Below are positions 14,031 through 27,500 of a DNA stretch of 64,000 bases, one piece after another. Source of the DNA: Sipunculus nudus (lineage: Eukaryota > Annelida > Sipuncula > Golfingiida > Sipunculidae); contig CM049309.1 in the NCBI GenBank assembly GCA_026874595.1, positions 19,535,576-19,599,575 of the forward strand. The letters run 5' to 3'. The position numbers were made by a program, and so were the translations under genes. Under the pieces are notes generated by a model, which ran no database searches, was not told where the DNA came from, and was given only the letters and a program-made list of their open reading frames with translations. Within the stretch, counting starts at the first letter, position 1. Each line of letters starts with the position of its first letter.

Positions 14031-15959
14031 GGAGATCATAAACATTGGACCTGGAATCTTCTAACCTAAAATCCTGGTAGGTCTATGAAAATCTTGAAAA
14101 CCTGAAATTGGGTCACAGTGAACTATATTCTCAGAGTTTTGGGGTATGTTTGAGCACTCTAGAAATAATGCAAAATACACACAAATTGCCAGATTCCTCA
14201 TGTAAGGCCGGTTGGTTTGTCATCAGATTTGTTGTGCTTATGGGTCTTGATGAACTTAAGCTAATATGCATGAACAATGATGCCACCTACATTATCGTGA
14301 TTTGTTGTCTGTGCAAGGACATATATTGTCAACATGTCAGTCTGCTGAGCGTCATGACCCACGGGTCACTTCATGGCAATCATGTCAGCATTTTAGTTCT
14401 GCAGTCGTATATTAAGTATTTGACCATAACCAAATAGCAGGGCTATTTCCTCTTAGCTTTTCAAATGCAAATAGATAAAAAAATATAGCAACATTTTGTT
14501 TATGCTGACACGTTAAACAATTCAACTGAGCGACGGTCACTGCCCAACACAAGTGAATGCAGTCTTTCGGTTACCCCGAAAGTTACATGGTACCGGGATA
14601 ACTGAGAAGCTGTGAGGACAACACAGCGTGTGCTGCATCAATAAAAACTGAACATCAGACAAATATAGTACTTGAAATATGGTGAGTACAGAAAAGGACG
14701 TTCTGTATCTGCTGTAATCCATGTCATTTTAAGTAATTAAGCATTTCTGGTTTGAGGTATAACGGACGTTACGCTGTACAGCATTAAACTCTGTGTTGAG
14801 TTGTGTTTTGTTATGGGTTCACAACTGAAATGAGATTTCAGTTATGGTGATCCTCTTATGGATAAGCGTAGCAGGGGTATATTGGGATATTTGCAAAATA
14901 AACAGAGAAAATCGAGGCAATTTAGCAAATTTCTTACCAATAATGGCTAATAAACTGTTCTGGAGTAAAAATAAATTATGTAGAAGTGCCCTTATAGGGA
15001 AATTGTTAAGATTTCAACTGCTGTGGTTTTTTTTAGCCTGCCATGCAGTCATGTTTATCTTTTGTCACATGACCCTGTCCTTGACCTTATTGATATGAGA
15101 AAAGTTGTCCTCTGATTATTGTTCCAAATAAATTATAGTAAATATTGTTTCCATAACTTCCATAGGCAAATTTGTTAAAACCTTAAATGATATAGCCATA
15201 AACTTATAAAGGACTTATTGAAGCCATATATTATCATTTACTCATAAGTATTATTCATGAAATAAGATTTTTTAATAGATTTATTAGCAATAAATTACTC
15301 TGGTACACCAGAGGTCAGGTCACAGGTCAGGTCATGGGTGACCAGAGTTCATGCTTCAGCAACATGGCTGTGTCAGTGATGGTCTTCTGCTATTCTCTTC
15401 ATGATAAAATGCTGTTATATCATATATAACATAAACAGGAGACTCCACATGTATGGAAACTGATATATAAAGGATATATAGGTAGAGTGAACATAGTTTA
15501 AGCTGCATCTTATTCTTAATTACTCTTTTATTCTTTCCTTCTGATACATCAGAAGGACCGCTACGATATTTCGTAAGAACATACTCAAGGCTGAGTATGG
15601 AGCCCGGGTCACCTGGTGTGTAATTCTCAGCCTTGCACCAAGGCAAAGTTGTGTTGTGTATGTGTGTGTGGTGGGGGGGGGGGGTTTGCTGCAGTCTTGC
15701 AGCGCTGACATATATAGTAAACAATACAAGCGCTGCAGCCTCTGGCAGGGAGAGTCTAAACTATTTAAGTTTGTACGGATCCCTACAGACCCTCAGACAT
15801 GTATATGCCTTGTGAAGCGTGAGGACACCAAACAGACCCCACATACTATAATTGTTACAGATGCTTAGACCCCGTTGGGACCAAAACTTTTGCTGGATGA
15901 TCAGCATTAATAAAGTATGGGCACTTACTCTGGATGAAGAAAGATATTGCTTCGTCTCC
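14031..15959. other. Region between the satellite and the WDR61 promoter
   Basis: Open frames of 60-122 codons here overlap each other and lack family resemblance. Recognisable pieces are a repeat fragment (14065-14150, like 26030-26110), an AGGTCAGGTCAC direct repeat at 15312-15335 and a G12 tract at 15673. Confidence 0.5.
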
Positions 15960-16500
15960 GTCTGGCCAATGGCGCTTTCCGGTTGGAACAACCAATAGGA
16001 AATTTAAGCATCATTGACAACACGCGATGTATGATGGGAAGGATGCTTATGAAAATATGGTCTATCCTAGTGCACGGCACTGGCATTCCTGGGAAAAGCC
16101 CCCCTGAATTCATCTTTTGCATGGATTGCCCACCTAATTTGCATGGGATTCCTTTTCCGGCGGTGTCCAGTTGGCATGCAACAACTGAACCCTGGCAGTT
16201 CAAAGGATAAAAAACATTTACAGGCGCACATAAAGGTGATATATCGATTTAATTTGATACATAAAAAGTTTATTTCTATATAAAAATACAAGACTGTTTC
16301 TCTATTGCACAACAAGCAGTGATAATTCATGTTACAGGTCCCTCCATGTACGGCAGGTTGAACTCTCACCGCTAGACGGTCGGACTCCATATCACAGATA
16401 AATGGAGTCCGTATGTGGCGGACTAGTGGGGGGGGGGGGGGGGCAGGGGCTAGGCATTCTGATTGGTCAACCATGGTCCACCAATGAATGGCCATCTGTT
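15960..16500 (+). promoter_or_regulatory. CCAAT-rich probable WDR61 promoter region
   Basis: CCAAT boxes or their inverse occur at about 15966 (GGCCAATGG), 15991 (ACCAATAGG), 16462 (GATTGGTC) and 16478 (CACCAATG). The last two lie 105-125 bp before the candidate ATG, a usual spacing for NF-Y sites. There is no clear TATA box. A G16 tract and short chance open frames lie inside. Confidence 0.4.
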
Positions 16501-16585
16501 TGGGTGTTACTTATGAATTGCACATATTTCTCTTCAGAAAGTATACTTTTACAGGAGCGAGTATAGACTATAGAATTTGGTCAGC

Positions 16586-16624
16586 ATGGGAGAAGGTAGG
16601 AAACATAAGAAAGTTTCATGTAGG
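16586..16624 (+). CDS. Candidate WDR61 first coding exon (weak)
   Basis: An ATG at 16586 opens thirteen codons up to AGG before GTAATT at 16625. That junction is phase 0, as exon 2 requires. A stronger-looking donor (AAG before GTAGGA, 16596) would be out of phase. Vertebrate orthologues have only about four residues here, so this exon is a guess based on position and phase. Confidence 0.25.
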
Positions 16625-17294
16625 GTAATTGTGCATCTTAGTGTTTTTTCGTAATGCTATATGAGACAGTTTATATATGTATAATGTTATAAATCTAAGT
16701 AAAAAATTTAAAGAAGAGACATTTATTTGTATAAAAATAAGGGATATATATAATGAATGTTCCGTTTGTTTGGGAATAACATTTTATGTTGTAACATGGA
16801 AAAATCTATGTTTATTGTGATTGTCTGCCATAACTTTATATAATATGTTGCTGACCTCAGGATGTAAAAGTAGCATTATATGCAGTAATGCTGTATTTCA
16901 AATAACATTCTCTTCAGTATATATAAAAATGGTTTTATAATGATTATTGACAATAAATATGATGATTTTATATGTAAATTACATAACACCATTTTATAAA
17001 ACACATTATTGGGAAGGTAAAGCTGTACCGGTATGTAAAATGAATGTCAGCCATTGTCTAACCTTGGTTGTATCTGCAATTTCAAACATGAGAGTATAAA
17101 TACATGAATTATTAGTTCATGCAAGCCAAAGATGTGACAACAGAACTGGGAGCGTCTTCAGAATTTGATCTTCGTTGTGGAACATGAACATATAAATAAA
17201 TCTATCTCTTCTTTTTCCATATTTTACCTCCTATGATTCCCTGCGGATGTCCCTACATTCATTTCTCCTATTCTAAAATGAAATACTAGTGAAT

Positions 17295-17380
17295 ATTAGA
17301 AGTTGCCTGAATCAGGAATAGAACCTAAAATCTCTAGACTAGGAGCCCTACACACTGCTAACTGAGCGTGAAGATGAGGT
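17295..17380 (-). mobile_element. tRNA-like SINE remnant
   Basis: On the minus strand, GCTCAGTTAGCAGTG resembles an A box and GGTTCTATTCCTG a B box at a tRNA-like spacing. No cloverleaf closes well, so this is a degenerate SINE head rather than a tRNA gene. Confidence 0.45.
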
Positions 17381-18453
17381 ACCAGTTGGGGTGATTTTTG
17401 GTGATTTATATCTCTTAGTGTAGTGCCATCTGTTGCATAAATGGGGACCCATAACTAATTGTGCCACGAAGGCAAGTTGCAAGTGAGAGGAAAGCCAGGA
17501 TATTTAAGTCTATTCAGATTATTGTTACTGAATAACTCCACAAATGTCCACCAAAGGTCACTTTATGGGTGGATTCTCCCAGGTGAATAATGGTACATTT
17601 AATAACATGCTTCAGTTTGGGGCTGCTGCCCCAAAACCTATGCTAGCATTCTTGAATGGTAAATGAGAATGTGAAGTAAAATAAAAAGCACTAGGCATAG
17701 TTAAACACAATAGTAATAAATGAAACAGAAACTGAGCACCCCCGCTAAAGTCACCCCCTTTGAAAAAATTCATGCGGGCTCACTAGGCAGGCATCCAACA
17801 AAGGGGACTTGGATCACATCACATCACTACAGAGCCACAACTGGGTCTCTGGGTTCTCCTGCTTCAACACCTCTCACACATTGCCTTTAATGTTCAGTAT
17901 GAACACTGGCAATTCTCGGAAGAAGGATGGGTAGGAAACAGCATAAAACAGACTGGTCGCTTTGTCTCTTGCTCTCCTTGATATACATGTTTTATCGGAG
18001 ACCTGAGAACAAGTCTAGATAACTCCTGTTGTAAACTCTGCCTAAGGCCCTGGTCATAAACTAAACAGATAAACTTTAATTATTTGGCCTGAACTTTGAG
18101 GAGCTAAAGATAATTGAACAAAATACATGTGAGAAGACCATGGAGTTAAACAGTTTTAAACATTTATAATATATATGGTGTGTTGAGTGACAAGAAACAA
18201 GACGTTACTGTACATTGTTGAAAAATTAAATTACATTTCCATTACTGGTTTCAGTGGTTTCAGGTATGTCATATTCTGGATTTATTCAGTTACAAAGCAT
18301 GCAGTTGAAAATAATTTGAGTAACAGATTTAAAAACTGCATGAAACAAATAAAATCTTATTAAATTGCAGTTGAACAAGTGGTGATTTGGATTTTGTCCT
18401 GAATACACAAACCTATCATCAAAATATGATTAGAATCCATTTTGTCGTTGTAG

Positions 18454-18587
18454 TATTCCATCATCTGTAAACAGGAGAATGCCCATGAGGACAGCATCTG
18501 GAGTTGTGCGTGGGGTAAGAGTGAACGAGATGGATCCGACAATTTGGTGACAGGGTCCGTTGATGACATGGTCAAAATCTGGAGATG
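18454..18587 (+). CDS. WDR61: WDR61 exon 2 (WD repeat 1)
   Basis: Encodes [17 protein letters not shown] through VKIWR plus two bases of the next codon. The acceptor is TTGTAG before TATTCC; the donor is GTAGGT at 18588. It corresponds to the vertebrate YSILFKQEHAHDDAIW region. Confidence 0.93.
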
Positions 18588-21500
18588 GTAGGTGATTACA
18601 GGCATACTTGTTAATCATACATTTTTTCTAATATTAAGTAATCTTCTATTCTTATAAAATTTAATATTCTGTTAAAGGATATGTCCATTGCCTGTTGGAG
18701 GCACTGTTCTTTTAACAAGGATTATCAGTCATTGGGAGTATTCATATGATGAGAATTACTTTCTGGTTTGTCTCTAATTTAGCATTTTGGATATCAGGTT
18801 TTATATCCACAGAATTAGGGATATAAACACAGAATTATATATACCTGTCATTAAGTCATGATTTATTCTATTCAGGTTTCATCAGTGTACCTTTGAGGCT
18901 CTGGTGGGATTTAAGTTGACTGAGATCATTTGGTATACATTTATTAATTTGATGGGCAAATCTTTTGTTGATTATATATACTAATTCTAAAAGTCAAGGT
19001 CTGCAGAACATCAAAACTATTCCACTCCAATTATCCAGTTGTTAACATTAATTGACACACAGTCGTGCCTTATGCTAAAACTGACTGACTTAACTGGTCA
19101 TCGGTCATTAATTTGCATATAATGGAATCCTTTGTATATGCCCATCTTATTATGGTCCATCCCTCCATCCATTAACTTTTTATGTTGCCGCAATAACTTT
19201 CCAGGGCTTCGATAGATTTTCACCAAACTCACCATAACTACTTACCAACATATTATCTTGCCCGAGTTCAATTATTGGCAAAATCCAGGCATATTTAAAA
19301 AGGTCATGGGTCACTAGGCTACTTTGTGTTGTCACCATGATTACTTATGAAGAAAATGAAGGATTTTGATAAAACTCATCAGTTTGATTTCCAGTAAAAT
19401 CCATGTATATTGAATGAGGTCAGAGGTCACTGCACTTTGGAGGCACATTGGTGACTTACCAAAAAAAAATGGATTCTCATGAAACACATCATACATATTT
19501 CTCACATGAATTGCATTCTCATCAAAATTCACCCATTTAATGAGGTCAGAGGTCACCAGATACACGACAGGCATATTATGTACATTTGCGGTGCTCTTGT
19601 TTATTTTGTCATTACATATGGATATTCTTCTATTTTTCATATCTGAATACTTTGTCAAACTGCATGCATTATTTACAGGTCCAATGACAGTTTAGAGTTG
19701 CGTCACACATTGGAGGGACATCAACTTGGAGTGGTATCTGTAGATGTCAACCAGCAAGGCTCGTGTATCCTTTTTAACCAACCTATAAAACTGTAGAAAA
19801 ATACTCATCACTTCTGTTTGGCATGCCGTGTCACCCAGGGTTGGGGCCAGGTACATGCAAAAGTACCTAGGTACAGGTACAGGTACTTGCAAAATGGTCA
19901 GGTACAGGTACAGGTACAGCATTGTTGTAGAGTACCTCGGTACAGGTACAGGTACATTTTAAAGATATCTAAACTAATGATAATTGCAAAAATTTCTTGT
20001 AGATATACGATAATAATTTGTAAAAGAACAGCTGAATATATCATTAAAAAGTTTTAAATTATAGCTTTTTATGTCATCACGAAAAAAAAACAAGGCAGCT
20101 GCAAATGTAAAGGATCGCCTTAAGTAAATGTGACAAGTGAATGAAGCTGATGAAGTTTACAAAGTTAGTAATACAGAAATATAAAACTTCCATTCATATA
20201 CTAAAATATGATGTCACTTTTTCAAATCAAGTTTTGAGTTTTAGAGTAAAGTTTTAAAGTCAAAATCTCTTGAAGCACCACACATTCTTTAAAATAAAGA
20301 GGCTTGACAACTTGACTGAATGGAAAAATCTTATAATCAGTTTTTATAGATTAACTTCATGACATGAACAATAATACATACATAATTAGAAATAACAATA
20401 AACATGTTCATTGTAGTAAGTCACACTGAGGAATCTTTTGATGCTTGAGCAGGGACTTTTTTCTGTGAAATGGAATGTTCTGCTTTTTTTTTGGCATATG
20501 TTGAGAGTTTAGTTACACGATATGTACCTTCTTCACTTCTTCGTTAATCCTTCACCAATGTTCTTTGTATACTAGACAACAGGTATCTACATGGGGCATG
20601 TGAGCAACACTGTCCATATCCTTTTCTCTCTACCTTTTATATCTGATAATGCCACAATGAACTTCCTGGTAGATGCTGGAGGTAGCCAGGCCAGCATGCT
20701 ACTAGCCATAGCCCAGTCAACTTTAAAGGCTGCTTAGATAAAAGCTTAGTAATTACCCCTGCCTGGATAAGGGTGACAGCTCAGTACACTTACTTGACCC
20801 AAACTGATGTTCATTTCCAGTATCATTACCTGTAATCCTCATAACTGTGAATTGTGCACCTAGGTACAAGTACCATTACCTGGCCCCAACCCTGTTCTGT
20901 GTCCACATTGCATGGGCATGAGAGCAGCCCTGTTCCTATCTTTGTCAGTTGCCTGATACTTGTGCTGATAATGTCACAATGAACTTCATGTTTAGAGGCT
21001 GGAGGTTGACCAGCTTGCTAGCCCCACTAGCTACAAAGGCAGCAGGGATGAATGCTTTGTAATTACCCCTGCCTGAGATAGGTAACTGTCAAGCAATTGA
21101 CCCAAGTCTGGTGTCCATTTCCAGTATCACATTTGTACCTGTAGTACCTTATACCAGGTACAGGTACTTTAGTTCCAGGTACAGGTACAGGTACAAGGTA
21201 CTTCCAACTCATGAAAGCCAGGTACAGGTACAGGTACTCTGAATTGTGTACCTAGGTACAGGTACAGGTACAGGTACAGGTACAAGTACCTGGCCCCAAC
21301 CCTGGTGTCACCTTTATCTCTTATTAGACCTTTAGAACCAAATCCACTTTCTTGTCAAACTGTGTGATAGAATTTTAGAGAATATTAACCTCTGTAGACC
21401 TCTATGAATATTAATAAGACCCTTTACCCTGTGGCCTTAACCTGTCCCCAGTAGCAGCATCCAGCAGCCTGGACAGTCATATCAGGATCTGGGATCTGGA

Positions 21501-24500
21501 GTCTGGAAAGCAGGTCAAGTCAATGGATGCTGGACCAGGTCAGTTATAGTTCTAACTTCAGCCTGCAGAAGGCAGCACAATCTGAAGTATTAGATGACTC
21601 ATCACAGAAATCAGGGTGGCGACAGAGCAAAGAATATATATATTTGTTATTAAGATTTATTGATATTCTTCAGTCTGTTTTTTCCTATGGGCAGTTTACT
21701 TTACCAAAGAATAATATATGAAATTCAGGTTTTATTGACCATGTTGCAGTCATGGTCAAATCATTATGATTTATATTACACACAGGTTAATAGTCCAAAA
21801 TGTGATATCATTTATAGTTTTTAGAGGTTCTGTCCAGAATATTCATGTGGTCAGTCAGTACCCAACTACCCATACAAGTTACTTTAATGTCAAATTTGCA
21901 CAGATATCATATGAAAACCGATGAGAAAGTATTTAATGAGAAGCTGCTTTGGTTCAATATACATTTTCACATTTTCCTTGAATCCTTACACTCGTTTTCC
22001 ACGAATAAGAATTAAATCTGATTCAGATTATGTCAGCTTATATTGTCAAAAATTTAAGTATTATAGGTCTATTGCCTTCTCTCTAAACTCCCAGTATGAA
22101 GTGCCTGTTCTGTTTCCAGTGGATATTTGGACTTTTGCCTTCTCCCCAAACTCCCAATATAAAGTGTCTGTTCTTTTTCGAGTGGATGCTTGGACCATTG
22201 CCTTCTCCCTAAACTCCCAATATTAATTGTCCGTTTTCTTCCAGTGGATGCTTGGACCATTGCCTTCTCCCCAGATTCTCGGTTTATTGCCTCCGGCAGC
22301 CACACAGGCAAGGTGAATCTCTTCAGTGTTGAGACGGGGAAGAAGGAAACATCACTTGATACCCGTGGCAAATTCACATTGAGTATAGCTTATGTAAGTC
22401 AGTCTTATGGATTTATGTTGTTTTTCTGTGTTAGAGTCATGCAAGGTGTAAATTACTTTAAATTTCCTGGAGAAGGATATATAAATATACATTTTTATTT
22501 ACTTTTTCATAATGGTGGGAGTACATATATGTACAGTTAAGATGGTGTCATTCATATTTAGGCATGTTACATTTTTTTAGAAAAGTCCAAGTATGAAATT
22601 TTAGACACAGAAATAATCAGGTCTGATTGATTATATTATGTTGAAAATAATTATAGTTAAACACATATGAGATAAAAGATGTAAGTCCACCAGTCCTTAA
22701 ACATTAATTGACACTAAGGTTGGAGTAATTGTAATGTTTCATTGTAATTCCCTGTAATCAGTAACACTGTTTTAAAAAATTGAGAGTTATTTATAATTGT
22801 ATAAAATTGAATGACAAGTAATTGTTATGATAATGATGATTAGAATAAGAATAGATGTAATTTCAAGTACTTTGCAAGTACTTTGCTAGGGTACTGTAAT
22901 ATCTAAACCCTGTGTTTTTCAAAACACTTTGGTAAAGCTATCTTGTGAATAAACAGTACATACATTAAATGTAATAAACATAGTTATCAGCATTAAATTT
23001 TCTTGGCCTTTATATTTTTGGCAATGCTTCTGTTTCAGTTAGAAACAAGGAAGCCAGCTGATACTAAGATCTTAATGACAGGGCCCCTCTCACATTTTCA
23101 CGGAAAGATTTAGATCTTAAGTGTTATGAACCAACATTATATTCAAAATTAGGCCTAAAACTCAATACAGGTATTTATGTAGACGCTTTGACCAGCACGT
23201 CTTTGTCAGTTTGAACTTAGGAATATGTTTAAACCAGTCTTGTTAGATACTTCAATTTTTATCTGTGACCTTTGTAGAGCCCTGATGGTAAATACATTGC
23301 CTGCGGAGCGATAGATGGCATCATCAACATCTTTGATAGCACTACAGGGAAGCTCATGCACACACTTGAAGGTAAGTGGCTTGACATCTAATTTTACTCA
23401 TCATAAACCAGGCATCAATCATCTGTTTCCTTAAAGACACCAAAAAATGGACAGAAGTTGTGTGCACACAAAAAACGGACAGAAGTTGTGTGTAAAGACA
23501 CCAACAAATTTGACAGATATTATGTGTAAAAACAAGAGAAAATGGACAGAAGTTGTATGTAAAGACAAAAAAACTGGACATAATTATGTGTAAAGACAAT
23601 ACAAAATTTGACAGAAGTTGTGTTACAAAGACACCCAAAAATTGGAAAAATTATGTGTAAAGACACTACGAAATTGGACAGAAATTAGGTGATCAGCTTA
23701 TCTAAATGTCCTTCTCTCACTCTGCCTGTTTGTCTGTATACAGAACATTAGAACCAGATCGGCCCTCTAACATTTTGGCCAGAGTTCTGGCTTGCCAGAG
23801 CGCCTGGACATCTAACTCTGAGGATCGCATTATAAGGCTGGATGAGGATGCAACTATTTTCGTCATTTTTGACAATGCCTCATTGCTTACAAGTATTGTG
23901 TCACTTCAAAAAAACCCACTAGACCTTTTAATAAGTTTCTTATCTCTCCAAAGACACCTACCATGTGTGTGAAATATTCCGTTATAACCCAATATATTCG
24001 TATATTGTTCTGCATGTATGGGAGATTTCTGCCTGCAGTCTGCCTGTTGACTGATGAGGAGAGACGGTTATAAAGTGTGGCGTGGACTTGCAGGGCGGTT
24101 CTAAATTTGGCTTGTGTCACGACTCAGTAGGGGGCCCCAACTGAGTCGTGTTTGTCATGGCTAACAGAACATCTAAAAATGGATATGCTTCAGTTGTAAT
24201 ATTTTTGAGACAGTGATGTAGTTGAGCCCACAACAAGCGAGTCTGAGTGCAAGTCCAAATCTAGTCCATGAGTCCATCTGATGTCTTGAATACTTACCAC
24301 CGAGTCTGGTACCTCCATATTTGGAGATATTGTGTTGTTATTTGCACTGTTAACTTTTAGTGTCGCTGTGATAACTTACCAGTTCTTTGATGGATTTTCA
24401 CAAATATTATCATAACTACTTGCATACTTCCATAATCTTATGGTCATGAGGTCAGAGGTCATGACTCGCCAAAAATCTGATGGATTTTCATGAAACTCTT

Positions 24501-27500
24501 ATAAGTATAAACCAAGAGAGTTTCTGACCTGAATTTCACTTCTGGCAAATTAGATTATAGGCAAAATCCTAACATTTAAATGAGGAACTTGATGCATTTT
24601 AATGAAACTCAATAGAAATATCAGCCAGTATAATATCTCACCTAAGTTTGATTTTATCAAAATTTACACATATTTGATGAGAAGTCACCAGACTTTGGTT
24701 GGGGTAACCATGACTAACCAAAAGTCTGATAGATTTCCATGAAATTAATTATAAATATTTACTAAAAGGATGTCTCAGCTGAATTAAATTATCTGCAAAA
24801 CCCTCACATATCTAACAAGGTCAGAGATATAAGATATACAATGGACATATTATACCTCATTTTTTGTGCCCTTGTATCCAAGTGGCTGATGCCATGGTTA
24901 GGAGAAACTTGTACCACAAAACCTTGAGGCAAGAGAACAGTTTGACAGTTAACTTGATAGTTTGGTTATGAAATTTTGTTTATGGAGGGGTTCACCGTCA
25001 TGGAGGGTTCTCTTTACTTATCCATTTAATGTTTTTCTGTCCTATGCTTTCAGGTCACGCTATGCCTATCAGAGGCCTCTGTTTCTCCCCAGATTCACAA
25101 CTTCTTGTCACAGCGTCAGATGATTCACACATTAAAATCTATGACGTGTAAGTATAACTAATACAAACCAGCTTCTGTGGCTCAGGGGTAGAGCCCAGTA
25201 ATGACAATAATACTCTTTTTGTATAAATGATCATGAATTTAGAATCTAGGATATGCTGAATGATCTTGTGATTTTTTTTGTTAAGTCTAACTCTTCACAG
25301 TTTCAGTCTTTTATTTGAAACCAGAGTTCTCATTCCTCAAGCAATTTGCAAATATTACAGGTGAAATCTGCTAGCAGGCAGACTGTCATTCATATTAATT
25401 AATTAAATGAACTGATGATGAAATTAATTCCAATAAATTAAATAATATATTCTCCCACATTGAACCTCTGCATTAGCCAAATGCAGTTTTAGTGTTTATA
25501 AATTAGCATTTCTTTTGTGCTTTCATTGTTTATGATTTATCATATATGTATAAATTGCAGTAGATTCGTCCATGGTTTAAATATGTTGATTTATTTCTTT
25601 ATTTCAGACAACATGCCAACCTTGCAGGGTCATTAGCAGGTCATGGATCATGGGTTCTTAATGTTGACTTCTCTCCAGACAACACACATTTCGTCTCATG
25701 GTAAGATCAGTATCATATAAGACAATACATGCAATCCTTTTTGTGTGGCGTCCATCCATACGTTTGCCATAAGTGAAAATAGCTCATATCTGAGAAGTGG
25801 ATGAATGTATCAGCCTGAAATTTTTGCATATTTATCCGTCTGGGATAGCATTGTTGAAGACCAGACAGGTGGTGCCACCTACTGTTCTGTTTTGAGCTCA
25901 GCTGAGTTAAAGTCAACTGAGGTATAGGTATGGCACTTCGTTTTTTGTCCATCCGGCCGACCAGCCATCCTCATGTCTATTAGCAGAGCACAAATCATAA
26001 CAGCTGGACCTAGAAACTTCTTAGTGTATGTCCAGGAAGGTCAATAAAAAAATCTCCTTGGAAACCTGGAATTAGGTCAGTGCTACCTATATCGTCTAAG
26101 GTGTTGGGCATGTAATAAAAAGCAGAATAATTTAAAATGTGATACAAAACCTCCAGTATCTTGATTATTAATGCATGGATTGCCCTGAATCTTGCCTTGA
26201 ATATTGACCTTGACTAGTGTTGTCAGTTTCCAAAACTGGAGGCGCCACCTGTTTTAAAACTCATTTTTACAATTAAATTGGTGTGTTTTTGAGACCATCA
26301 AATGACAGCAATTATATCTGTTTCTCAGTCAGTTTTCATTTAATGTCCTGAAACCATGTGTTTATTGATTATAATTGGTTTCTTCATTTCCTGAAGACTG
26401 GGAGCACCACCTATATTTTTTCTATTTTTGATGCATTTTTTTCCTTTATTTTGAGACTGCCAATTTATATTGAAACTATGAGATTCACAACTGTGTTTTC
26501 ATCTGTGTCCTGAAACCTTGTAGTGTTTATTATAGCCTGGCTTGAATAAGCAGATGCCCTATATTAATTACCCTGTCTGTCCATCTGTTCATCTTTCAGT
26601 GTCCGTCAAATTTGTTTCATGATGATAACTCTAGTTTGGATTGACATTTGGATTTCAAACTGGACTTATATATCTTCAACCTCTAACACAAGAACTCTAT
26701 CGATTTTGGAGTCATGAGGTCAAAAATCAAGGTAACAGAACCCACATATTTATAAAGATTGTGGATGCATTTTAAGCAAAGCTTTTCATCCCAAACCTTC
26801 CATCTTGCACATATAGCTGTCCTGCTAATAGGGGAAGACTATGTATCATTACATGGACTTAGATTCTACCAGGAATGCAAGTAGCTCATCCTTTTACCCA
26901 TGGAATATCCCTGACACAGTGAAAATTAGGTTGTTGTCAGGGTGACCACTGATGCTACTTCCTGTTAGTGGTTAGCTGCCATATTCCCTTTTTCACGTGT
27001 CACTCTTGTGAGTAGACATGGTTGGTTGCTGTCTTCAGAACAGCCTCAAGCAAAGCCTTGGTAAGTATCCAGCACAGTGTTCCCCTTCTGTAATTAAGGT
27101 CTTTTATTGCTAATGAGATAATAGGCATGTCTTCACTCAAGCGTGGGCTTACTTGTTCCAATTGTCACACACACTTAGCTGTGTGGGATCCCCACATTCA
27201 ATGTCCCCTTTGTTTAGCTGACTCAGGCAAATGCAGGGGAGTCTCGGCTCCCTGTGTGTTTTTTCCATCCTTTGATTAAAAATATTGGAAAAGGTATGAG
27301 AACTCTACAAATCCTCTGCTAAAGTAACTTCAAAAGAGGCTGAACGGCCTTCTTCCTGCAGCCGGGGGGGGTGGGGGGGGGGGGGGGGGCGACCTGGTTC
27401 TGCTTCTAAGACTAATGATCCTACAACGGAGGATAGCTCCCACTCCCATAGCTTCTTTAGTGTCATGTTCCGGTCCCACTACACTTGCTCCGGTTTCTGA

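Noticed and set aside
15356-15868. Several overlapping open frames of 60-122 codons on both strands as a gene
   Set aside because: They overlap in multiple frames, include the G-rich tract and TG repeats, and show no family motif or splice support.
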